Assembly: GCF_036884655.1 (NCBI RefSeq)
Contig: NC_088348.1
Span: 25,632,501 to 25,696,500 of the forward strand
DNA from: Musa acuminata AAA Group
Lineage: Eukaryota; Streptophyta; Magnoliopsida; Zingiberales; Musaceae
DNA length: 64,000 bases
Direction: 5' to 3'
The first letter of the stretch is position 1. Each line of letters opens with the position of its first letter. The position numbers were made by a program, and so were the translations under genes. This document shows, piece after piece, positions 23,836 through 34,310 of this stretch. Under the pieces are notes generated by a model. The model was not told where the DNA came from, ran no database searches, and saw only the letters and a list, made by a program, of their open reading frames with translations.

Positions 23836-25876
23836 TGTTGAATCTCGGATTTTGATGATGAAGTCAATTGTCATTTGTTGTCTAATCTATGTGTTGAGAT
23901 AAGTGTGCAGGATTAACTACGATGAAAGTTAAACAAGCAGCAGGAGTTGCGCCGGAGTCAAGTTCATGATCACGATGGGAGTTCGAGAGTTCGACGGAAG
24001 TTCGGACGGTCGTCGGAGGTTCTACGAGAACAGATCCGAGAAGTCCAGAAGCTTGCCAAGCAAAGCTCGTCGGAACTCGCCAAGTGGATCGTCGCAAAGT
24101 CCAGGAGTTTGCCGGAAGTCCGCAGGAGCATCACCGAGGGTTCGTCGGATGATCGACGGAAGTTCGCCGGAAACTCGCCGGAAGAAGCGATTGACGCACC
24201 GAAGCAAAGCTGTAGAAATTGTCTTAGATCTAATCGTAGTTAGCACGTTGATTAAGTTGGAAAATGGGAGGTGATCCCATTAGCTTAATCTTGGGGCAAT
24301 TGGGCCCCTGAAAGACTGAAATTGGGCCGAATAGAGCTAACCATTCGGACCCTGATTGCACCAGGAGGTGCAACCGCCTAGGCCAGGAGGTGGCACCGCC
24401 TGGGCTAAGCCTCCCAGCGAGACTGGGCGGTGCAACCTCCCCAGCCAGGAGGTAGCACCGCCTGAGCTCAGTCTTCGAGCTAGACTGGGCGGTGCAACCT
24501 CCATGACAGAGAGGTGGCACCGCTTGAGCTCAGTCTTCGAGCAAGACTGGGCGGTGCAACCTCCCTGACAGAGAGGTGGCACCGCCTGAGCTCGATCTTC
24601 GAGCTCTGGCAGAGAGGTGCAACCGCCTCAGTCAAGAGGTGGCACCGCCTGGGCTCAGTCTTCGAGCTCTGCCAGGCGGTGCAACCTCTCCGGTCAAGAG
24701 GTACAACCGCCTGATCCCGGAATTCCGGGATTTGATCGTTTTGAGCTCCAAATTTAAATTGGGTTGGGGCCTATAAGTACCCCACCCATTCAGCACTGAA
24801 GAGATACAGACCTACACCGAATTCTTGATCTTTTCTGTGATTCTAAGAGCTCAAATTTGTGTAAAGTCCTAAAGTTCTCCTCTTTCTGTTCTTCAAGTCT
24901 TGAGTTGTAAAGAGAGGAGAGAAAGGTCCTGTAAGGGTTGTCTCCTGAGCCCATCAAAAGGAGTGAATCTGTAAAATGGCAGTTGGCCTTCGCCTATTGA
25001 AGGAAGGCCTCTAGTTGACGTCGGTGACCTCGTCGGTGGAGGAAGCCAAAAGTGGAGTAGGTTAAGACTGACCGAACCACTCTAAATCTCTGGTTTGCGT
25101 TTATTTTGAGCACTTTATCATTACTGCAAACCTCCTACATAGCTACTGCTCTCTGCGCCTTTACGAACAAGTCTCTAAGTGCTGATCTTTCCGAATCTGC
25201 ATTCAGACGTAAATCGTGTTTTCATACATTACAGTTTACGATTACGTTTTGTAACTGCAAACTGTCTTCTGCGCTTTTACGAACGAGTTTCTTTGCAGTT
25301 TACATTTACGTTTTGATTCTATTTATAACTGCAAACTGTCTTCTGCAATTTTACGAACGAGTTTCAAGGTTTAGACGAAAATCTGCATTCAGACGTAAAA
25401 CTGCATTTAGACGTAAATCGGCTTTCCTCGTACAATCATCAGATTTCAGTTTACGTTTACGTCTTGATTTCAACTGCATATTTCCTTCTGCGAGTCTATA
25501 AACGAGTTTCAAAGTTCAGACGTAAATCTGCGTTTAGACGTAAATCTGCTTTTTGCAGATTACTTTTTGAGTTGTACAATAGCAGCACACTGTCTTTATA
25601 CTTCTGCTTAAACTGCTTTTGATCTAAACAAGTGATTTACGCAATCTGAGCTTAGACGTAAACTGTACTTAGACGCAAACTGTGTTTAGACGCAAACTGC
25701 GTTTAGACGCAAACTGTGTTTAGACATAAACTGCACTTAATCATAAGTAATCTTAGAATCGGCTTTTGCATCAAAATAGTTTTTATCGAACGAACGCAGC
25801 TTTCGTTTTTAATCGCTGAAAGATTTCCGCTGCACTAATTCACCCCCCCCCCCTCTTAGTGCTCTCGATCCTAACA
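23836..25876 (+). repeat. 3' LTR of the young SIRE-like element
   Basis: 2041 bp, partner of 16608-18650, with the same 62-bp array (24358-24708) and a shorter poly-C run near 25843. Confidence 0.92.
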
Positions 25877-25881
25877 GACCT

Positions 25882-26075
25882 TTCACAACATTCGATCTTG
25901 AGCAATGTCTGATTCTTCTGGCTTGATATCTGATATCTAACTCCGGCCTAATGTCTGATTCTCTTGCTTCAATTGATTTATCTTTTCATGATCGAAATTA
26001 ATGTTGTATCACTCAAATGCTTATTAGATCATAACTTCATCAATTAATTTTATCATCAAAATCTAAGATTCAATA
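25882..26075 (-). mobile_element. Truncated SIRE-family LTR remnant, right part
   Basis: Resumes the LTR interrupted at 16607. It ends with TTTTATCATCAAAATC and ATTCAATA at 26075, matching the TTCAACA ends of copies A and B with one change. Confidence 0.7.
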
Positions 26076-29000
26076 AGTAAATCCTCAATGTTGTTCAACT
26101 AAAATCTTTACTACTGGAATTGCAGAATTGAGGAGGAATTGAAAGTGATCAACGATGCAGAAGATTTCACTCGTTTCTCTTGGTACCGAAAGCAATGAAG
26201 TTTACACTAGTATCATCATCGGACAAAGTCCAATCTCCAGTCAATGGGTCATAGACAAAACCTACCATTTCTTGTACCTGATCCACAAATTTAATAACCT
26301 TATATAGTAACAACAGAGTAAAATGCTTTGATTTGAAAATACAGAGATCGCTTCTCTTTCGAAGATCAAGACTTGTTCCTCTAGAGTAAGAAATTGGGAC
26401 CACCGATGAGTGCCTTTTGGGAGCTGAAAAAAGAAGAAAGAATGAAAAAGTACTTGAATTAGTCCTAGCAAAAGAGACTTCACTGGAAACGAAGTTATAT
26501 CATCAACTATGGGTTATACTTATACTCGCTTGAAGATAATGTTAAGTATCACAAACTAGAAACATGCAGCATTCAACCTGGATAAAGCTTGCTGTGTAAA
26601 TGACTTGCCAAGACCAACTACGACGTATGATGTCTCCAGATTTTAATGACTTCTGCAAGACCACATGCATTCGATAGCATTTAAAATGCTAGGATGAGAG
26701 TGACAATGAAATCCCAGATGAATCCAAGAACGTTGTGCTTCCTTTGACACGAGCTGAGGTTTCCGACACCCTGTTTCTTATCTATGATTTCAGCAATCCA
26801 AGATTTTTTGACATTGAAAGAGCCTACATGTACTAGCAAAGGACTAATGATGTCACAAAGTTTTGGTCTGTAACTTCTTGCAAGGCACACTCAGAATTCC
26901 TGTTCCACCACCTACAGTTCAGCTGTGAACTGGAACTTGGACCAGACAATTTCATCGATACGAGTTCATACCACCTGGTTTTCAAATTGGTATACAAGCG
27001 TCACCAGGTGATATGCAACCTATCTTCCTCCTGTGCTTATTTTTCTTGCTTAAGCCTTATTTCTTGCTTAGGTTATATGCTACTTCACCGTAAAGACTTG
27101 TTTTGTATTTTGAAGCATGCATATCAGATTTGCATGAATTCAGCCTAGATCCACATATTTAGGCTAAATTGATATGAATCTTGGATCTAACACAGTGATT
27201 TAAAAAGCATTAAACACCAAAAGTGCTAAGGTCAAAAACTATCCGAGATGCTAGGTGCTCGTCCAAGCAAAACGAAGTACTAAAATATAAAAATATATAA
27301 TATAATTAATAAATATAATTATTTAAATAAAATATATAATTAAATTTAAAAAATCTAAAGAATAAAATCATAATAAAATTTTAAAATTCAAAACAATAAA
27401 ATTTTATATCAAAGACATTCATCATAATCAGTATGATACTGTACAGATATTGTATCAGTCTCACTGAGGATTGTTGATTGTATCGGAACCGGAACGAGGT
27501 CTAAAATCTTAATCAAAAGTAACAATAAATCAACAAGTTTAAGATGAAAATAGTACAAATGACACCTAGTTCATCTATAGTCCAAGAATCTTTAATATAT
27601 TTCCATTCAGAAGTCTTATTAGTAACAAAACATCATACCCAGTCAAGGAGGTCCTCTGCAGCAATAATTGCAGTAGCATATGATCTCATAGAACGGTTGA
27701 TGGGAGAGATAACAGTAGCACCAAGAGGAACTGCAATGCTGCAAGAGATTTGCAAAAATCTGAAGGATCTGCAACATGCTCTATTACATGAAAACAAAGT
27801 CAAACGTTCTTGACCTGTAAGTCTGAGTACCTGTGCAAATACAGTCAGCTTTCTCTTATCTTTTTTCTTTTTTTTTCTTATACATCAGATGGACAATCCA
27901 TCAGGAAGACCATCAATCATATGGTATTAAATAAATATTAGAATTTGGACAAAAACATTAAAGGAAGCCATCAATACTGATAGCTAACAAGATAACAAGG
28001 GCAACTGACTCTCAGATGATGCATATAAAAATTAATTCAGTTCTCTCCAAAAAGATAATACTCATGAAGAGAAAGACCATTTATACTAAATAGTAATGCA
28101 TCATCAGGTTCCTTTTTCCTTAACTCAATACAGTTCTCCCTCAGAAAGCAACTTTTGAACAAAATCAGTTGCACTTAAATACTTAATGACCCTTGGTTTT
28201 ATGGTCCCTGCTTAATGTCTAGTTAATCCAATCCATTCATTTCCATTGCAATCGACTTGATAATTATTACGTTAATATTTGCATGAAAAAAATATTAATC
28301 TAATTTTTATACAAACCTATATTAACATATGTGCACCAATTATCAGATAGATCAAACTAACAAAAAAAGAGAAGATTATGGCACAGATATAGTGCAAACT
28401 GTAGGTAAATTAAATAAAAGCCAGTCTCTAGCTCAAGAACAAACTAAAAACCAAATAGTTTTTTATAATAGTTTAGGAACATCACCCAAATAAGAATAAA
28501 AAATGAAATATTTTGAATATCACTACAAAAACACAGTAAAAGCCACTTAAAAATACTGTAAATTACTCAAATGGATTCCTAACCACAATCAAACCAACTA
28601 CAAACTAAAAATATAATATTGTAATAGTTTACAAGCAATGACAATTAGGGAGGTACAATATGATGTTTTTCAGTAGATTTATAGTGTTTTTAACATCTCA
28701 ATAAGATAATTATAATGCTTTTGAAAGACATGATAAATGAGCTAAATGAAAATACTGTAACAGTCCAAAAATAGTAAAAAAACTAACGAAAAAAATACCA
28801 TTGAGATTGATGAGAGGTATTATTCGAATTAAGGGACACCATCTAGGAAAAACGAAAACAAGAAATGTCTATTAAGAAAAAATAAAAAAGAAGAACTTTT
28901 GAGAAATATCGTATTTAAAATTTTGCCTCAACTTTCTCTTATAGAGATAAACTACGAATAAAGATTCAAATATGTCAATGATGGAGTGACAGGGACTCCA

Positions 29001-29998
29001 AAATAATAGGAAGCTATTCTAGAGTCATAAATGGAAGCAATTAGGTTGCAGCTAATTTTGCCTTTTTTAGTAAAAAGATGCTATTTTTTAAGCTTCATAT
29101 TTGATGGTTCATCAATACAAATTCATATGAGAGCAATTCAAATATGAACACGATCATCTAGAAAAGAAGCAGATAACACATATAGTGGACTTAAGAAATC
29201 ATGACAGATATTTGTAATTCACATTTTTTCCAAGTTGAATTAAAATAGAATACTTCATTTCTCTTGAACATGATCCAAAGCAAGATATTATCTGAAACAT
29301 GTAATAAAAAGGTCAATACAAAATGCTCAACCTTCCAACATCCGGCATGCAATTGCAAACCTTTACATTATGATGGATAGAACTCATAAATCTTTTGAAA
29401 GAGAATGGGTGCATTTTGGCAATTATTAGAAGATGAATAAAACTCAAAAGTATATGTACCCATGAAAGAAAGGTGACATTACCTGTCTAGTATTGCTCTT
29501 CCTTGGCTCCTCCAAGCATCATATTAACATAACTAGGAGATGGATGTGAAGAATCCCAAGAGAAAACCATTTTCAGTTAGAAGATTGAACATTACAGATA
29601 AGAAAGCTTAAGAAAAGAGATGATACCAGAGAAAACATACAAGAAAACAATTTACCAGTGTAGCTTGAACTTGTGCCATCTTCCAGATTAACAAATATCC
29701 TGCAAATTTTAATTAGTGACCTCACTGCAAAGCTTAGCATTATAAGCATGTATTTACCAGTGCCGTTCCTCTTCTTTCATGGCAAAATGACTTGGAACGA
29801 AACAAAGCTCTGTTATCCATTCACCTGAGTGTAACAAGGTAACTCAGAGCAAAGTAAATTTGGGGTAGAAGCTATAGACAGTGCACGCTGCCATCTAATA
29901 TTTACAACATAATGTTTGACATCGACGCCTTGACAAACCTTGCCTGAAACTAAGATTGCTTTATGACAGGCAGAGATAGTATACATCTGAATACCAGA
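26076..29998 (-). other. Unrecognised exon-like pieces, possibly a decayed minus-strand gene
   Basis: I recognise no gene here, but several minus-strand pieces look coding and have splice-like edges. One at about 29770-29850 reads GEWITELCFVPSHFAMKEEE and ends in CACTG/GTAAAT. One at about 29657-29703 reads IFVNLEDGTSSSYT between an AG and a GT. One at about 29498-29556 reads YVNMMLGGAKEEQY then a stop. One at about 26164-26270 reads GFVYDPLTGDWTLSDDD and ends in a stop at 26167. Whether they belong to one gene is unknown. The rest of the stretch is AT-rich with poly-A and poly-T runs. Confidence 0.3.
27544..27813 (+). CDS. Short unrecognised frame, possible gene fragment
   Basis: An 89-codon plus-strand frame that begins with an ATG and ends in TGA. 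The part from about 27635 (TQSRRSSAAIIAVAYDLIE, then a block with MLQEICKNLKDLQHALL) has an amphipathic, protein-like composition unlike the AT-rich flanks. I do not recognise the family, and no obvious partner exons or promoter are visible. It may be one exon of a lost gene or chance. Confidence 0.25.
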   Translation: MKIVQMTPSSSIVQESLIYFHSEVLLVTKHHTQSRRSSAAIIAVAYDLIERLMGEITVAPRGTAMLQEICKNLKDLQHALLHENKVKRS

Positions 29999-32505
29999 TC
30001 AGAAGCCTGTGCTTTCTAGACTGCACACAACAAAACTTCCTTCTGTGCTCTCCTGAAGTGTCTGAGATCGGGACATAGCTGCCGGATTTGCATGCAAGAC
30101 TTTAGTGGCATCTGATGGCTGATTGTTATCAGATTTGGAATGGAACGCTTCAAAGATGCCGCCACCCCTTTTGATTTTCTTACCAGGTGAGATACCTAGT
30201 GTTGCCCATATAGAGCTCTTTGCAGCCTCATCCGGGTCATCGATCCTCAGAGTCTTTGGAACCCACAAAGTTTTCTCTGTTTTCTCCACGGACTCAGAAA
30301 TAGCATCTCTAGAATGCTTGCCCAAGGTCGGAGGGTTGTTGCTGGGACACCCATTGTTACTGATAGAAGATGATGAGAGTAAGTCACAGCTTGGTTGGAC
30401 ACAAGTTACATTCCATGTATCTTTGGGCCAGCTAGACATGTGACCCCAGTGTGAAGCTGGAAAGAATGGGAAGGGTATGACAGGTTGACAGTGTAGAGAA
30501 GAGGCCATCACTTGAGGAGGCCACGGGACTGGATATGGACTTCCAGTCTCTGGTCTGTGAACCAACTCAGAAGAGCACTGACCCGTCATCACAAGGGCCA
30601 TATTGTTCCAACCCAATGGCCATGTGCATGGCCAAGTAAGCCTAGGAAAGCATGGCAAGTTGGACATGTGAGTGACACCATTTGAGTAGCTCTGGATGTG
30701 GTTTTTCTCCATGCCTGATGCAACTTTCAGAGGATCATTTTCCATGCAATTAGAGGGGGTCACAGATGTTGTGCAGGAGCCCTCTTCGCTGTTCTCATGA
30801 CAAGAATTCATCTGGTCTTCAAGATTAAGAACTGCAGCCATAGACTCACAGAGTGGTCCTTCTGAATCAAATTTTGAGACAGTCTCATTTCTCTTCAAGA
30901 CCTCCATGGTCACTGAGACCGAAAGAGCTGCAGTTTCAACTTGATAAATTCCTGGCTGTGGAACATCAACCCTGTTGCCAATCATTCCTTGAGACGGAAC
31001 ACCGATATGACTGTGGTGGTGCACAGCAGCATTCTTGCTTTTCCTCTTTCCGGAACCCACGGGAAGGTTCCTCATTGTGCCTCCTGCAGTCCAGTACCTC
31101 TGGCATTTCTTACAGAAATGCCTAGGTTGGTTCACATTATAGTTATTGTAGTAGCAGAACTTGGTATTCAAACTGTTGCATCGAGGGCATGGCAGAATCT
31201 TATCTGGCTTCTTAAGGGTCTTCTCTTGGCCTGAGGTATTTGCCTCACTATTATCCTTTTCATGCTTCTGTCCTGATGATTCTTCATCGTTTTGGGTGGA
31301 AACTTCATCGCCATTGCCATTGTTCAAACCAGAAGAGGTGGATGGTTTTTGCAAGTCTACCATTTCTGATGCAGAGGTTTCAACTTCACTTTCTCTTACT
31401 TCTGTGCAGGTATCCTGGAATTCACAGTGAAGAAAGTTAACATGGAAAAAACAGTACCACAAATTGCAGGAAATAAAATTGATGAGAATGAACTACAGAA
31501 GGGGAAGTTTATCTGTCACTAAAAATGTAAGCCTACCAAAGAAAAAAGATTATGATTTCTTCACTAAGATTCAGGTCTAAGCCTCATCATAAACCTCACA
31601 AGAATGACTATTAATATCTCCTTTCTTTTGCTCAAAAGGATAACCATGTCACACCGAATACTTGCACTGAAATGTTCTTGAGTAATCAACAATTACCATA
31701 ATTTCTTTCTAAAATTGACCAGCTTGAAAATAATGTGATGAAATAACAGTTCCATTAAAAGATTGCAATGAAAAGTTTCTTTTCTTCAAAGATAAGTACA
31801 ATAAATTACTACTCTTCGATTTCAGATATGTGACAGAGTCGAGTCTTCTGCTCCTTTTTGCATCACAACACTCTTTTCATTAATTTTTTTTATTTTCTTG
31901 CATATTTTAATTTTGACTAAAATGAAATTTTCATTAGGCAAAGATTCATAACAAGAAGCAAATTTCTCCTTTCATTAAAAGAATTGCATTAGCGTATCGA
32001 ACAAGTAGAGAGATTCTAAGCAGCGATTGGAATCTTATTTTGCCCCTTCTTTACACCTGAGCCCTAGACATGTTAGCAGAGGCTTGTAGGAAGAAATCAT
32101 CAGGAAAATAGGAAATTTCATCTACTTAACTCCTGAAATCATCTAAAAGAAATCCGAGATTGCATCAGTTCTGTTACGGCTATCATTCATCAGAAGGAGG
32201 TAAACAAAACAAAAGAGCGCCAACTTTTTTCCGCTTCGATCACATCCAAATCAAAGCTCACAGTTCCTCCATCGACCAAAGCAAAAGAACCAAATCAGGA
32301 AAAAGCAACCCCGAAACTGATTCCAAAAGACGAATGAAAGACGGCATGACAGATGGAATAAATGAGCACGTCTCTCTTCACTCACCTTCTCGTGGCGTTC
32401 GGACGGGGAGGAGCTCTCACCGGGAGGTTCCGCCGTGCCCTGGCCGTCCTGTGGAGGGATCGTCAGTCAGAACAGCTTGATTGCCAGATCTCTCGCTTCG
32501 GACAT
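29999..32505 (-). CDS. CDF-type Dof zinc-finger transcription factor, early stop codon
   Basis: A cycling-Dof-factor gene: a nuclear factor that binds AAAG sites and in plants represses flowering and clock outputs. Two coding exons: exon 1 32505-32386 and exon 2 31414-29999, with GT-AG borders and phase 0. Exon 1 starts [12 protein letters not shown], the family N-terminus, but codon 13 is TGA (32467-32469) where the KLFG motif should end. The frame is open on both sides of it. Exon 2 has the Dof finger (CPRC ... CKKC, about 31190-31103) and the family motif [19 protein letters not shown] near its end, which in CDFs contacts FKF1/GI. The joined length is about 511 codons. Without exon 1 the next in-frame Met in exon 2 (MVDLQKP) would keep the Dof domain. 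The allele may be hypomorphic, or the stop may be an error. Confidence 0.88.
31415..32385 (-). other. Intron of the CDF gene
   Basis: 971 bp between GAGAAG/GTGAGT and TTCCAG/GATACC on the minus strand. AT-rich with pyrimidine tracts. An open frame that starts upstream in it (MWYCFF...) is intron read-through into exon 2 and not the true N-terminus. Confidence 0.8.
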
Positions 32506-32749
32506 CACATGGGCGCTACCTACGTCTCGATCCCAAATTCCTCTTCCTCCCTCTCCGTTGCTCGCTGTCGCTGCTTTCATCTTCTTATCGTCGGGAAGAG
32601 AGGGAGGGGAGACGGACATTGGGCGTGACCGGGAGACGCCGGTCGAGGTCGAAGAGGGGGCGGGCGACCAGGGGGCCAACTCGGACGACTCCGAGCCACG
32701 AGTTGGGATCATAGTGGGGGTACCAAACGTCGGTGGGTCCCACCTAACC

Positions 32750-33060
32750 CGTTCACGTGATCTCAGCCAATAAGAACCCCGGAGCCGCAAAGCGCGACCG
32801 CTGGCTACCGTTCATCTTCCCAACTCGGCCCAGCCGCGAAGGATCGACCGCCACGTGGCGATCCGTCGCGCCGCAGGATGAAGAGACGCTTTTTCCCGCT
32901 GCGCTCCGGCCTTGAAGGCCCATCTAGATCTCGAGGGGCTCGACCGCCACGTGGCGGGCCCATGGGGTCGGAGGATAAAAGAGACGCTCTTTTTGGTTTC
33001 TGCGATTCCGCCTCTGCTTGGCCTCTCCATCGGACACAACCTGCACCGCACACGTGCCCT
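32750..33060 (-). promoter_or_regulatory. CDF promoter with duplicated G-boxes
   Basis: Upstream of the CDF start are two perfect GCCACGTGGC palindromes (32850-32859 and 32946-32955), exactly 96 bp apart, plus CACGTG at 32754-32759 and 33051-33056. The two G-box palindromes sit in a local direct repeat: each is preceded by CGACC and followed about 25-30 bases later by AGAGACGCT. G-boxes bind bHLH (PIF) and bZIP proteins, which fits a light- or clock-controlled gene. No clear TATA box is seen on the minus strand. Confidence 0.6.
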
Positions 33061-33078
33061 TCTCCATCTACATCTCAA

Positions 33079-33830
33079 AGGGGGGTATATTTACGAGGAA
33101 AATACTCGGTGCTATAAAACTCTATTGTTTTGAATTATCATCATGCTTTTTATGATGTGCACAACTTCCAGGATTCCATCAATCAAGGTGTTCAACCACA
33201 GCCGTCCATTCATCTGATTCGAATAAAAATAAATATATAATTTTAATTGGATCGAGTCAACGATAGGAGTGATGTCAACTGGGGAAATTACTTCCCCATC
33301 TCCAGCCCTATCTCATCCTCGATCTTCCATCTCTATCTTATTCTTATTTAGATGAAAAATAAAAAAAAATTATTAGATGAAAGAATTATAATTCTTCATA
33401 TTATCTCAATTAATTTATCTTTTTTTTAATAAAAATATTATAAAATTTATTAATAATATTAAATTTTATAACTAATAATAATATTTATAAATTTTATAAG
33501 TCATATAAATATTTAATTATAAATATATTTAAATATAAATATAATCAAATATATCTAAATATTCATATAAGATGGATCCTATATAAATTAAAAAATATAA
33601 AATATTTAAATAAATCAAATAACTCGACTCACACTCAATTCAATCGAGACTCAAATCAATTTAATTTGAATCGATTGAAAACTTGACCCATCTAACATCT
33701 AGATTTACATATTGATGGGATTGAGATGAGTACGAGGACCTCATCCCTGTCGGCAGAGGGTATTAATATTCGTGGATATAAATTTATGTTACCAAGGAGG
33801 AAAATTCATTGGATGACTTAGTATGATATG

Positions 33831-33869
<39 letters not shown>

Positions 33870-34310
33870 GTCCCAAGATGAGTACAACTTGATATATAAA
33901 GTTATGTAATTATTACAATATTTTACTTAAAAAATTTAAGCCTTGTTTTTTGTTATTTAATGTAAGTATAATTTTATAAAATACTAAATAAATAAAAATG
34001 TTATTTAAAATTTCCAATTAAAACCAAAGTGTTGTTAAATGCTATTATTGTTTTGTTCTATCATCACAAAAGGAATTTAAGATGAAAGCATATTTTCAAA
34101 ATTTTCAAAAATTTAATCAAAACTATCAATTAATAAATACAAAAGTAAAAGCAATCATATCAAAGAATAAGCATAAATAAATCATATTCATTGCATGTTG
34201 GTCCCTTGATCAAAATTTATAGAGGTTTAATGAATAGTGAGACATGTAGATCTGATTGAGAAAACTAAACAAAATTAAGAGAGAGTGGGTAAATGCAATG
34301 GATTAGTTCG
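33079..34310. other. AT-rich intergenic stretch
   Basis: No gene seen. Long A/T-rich sequence with a (TA)n microsatellite at about 33831-33866. Perhaps an old transposon, but no ends are visible. Confidence 0.5.
33831..33866. repeat. (TA)n microsatellite
   Basis: About 18 uninterrupted TA units. Confidence 0.9.

Larger units (their letters stand above)
16608..25876 (+). mobile_element. Young SIRE-like Ty1/copia element with captured internal frame
   Basis: A complete 9269-bp insertion: LTRs 16608-18650 (2043 bp) and 23836-25876 (2041 bp), both starting TGTTGAATCTCGG and ending CCTAACA, flanked by the 5-bp duplication GACCT (16603-16607 and 25877-25881). A tRNA-Met primer site and a purine tract are in place. 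I counted roughly 33 LTR differences (about 1.6 %), so this is the youngest insertion seen here. Inside are a gag with one stop, an unrelated open frame (21093-22154) and only the end of RT plus RNase H. Protease, integrase and most of RT are absent, so it would depend on a related autonomous element. Confidence 0.92.

Noticed and set aside
27190..27290. Possible MITE around the CACCAAAAGTGCTAAGG text
   Set aside because: It resembles a dispersed plant repeat, but I found no inverted ends or target duplication.
30123..31440. Plus-strand frames opposite the CDF exon
   Set aside because: Shadows of the conserved minus-strand exon.
31415..31462. MWYCFF start for the Dof protein
   Set aside because: It lies in the intron, before a clear TTCCAG acceptor. 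The family N-terminus is in exon 1 upstream.
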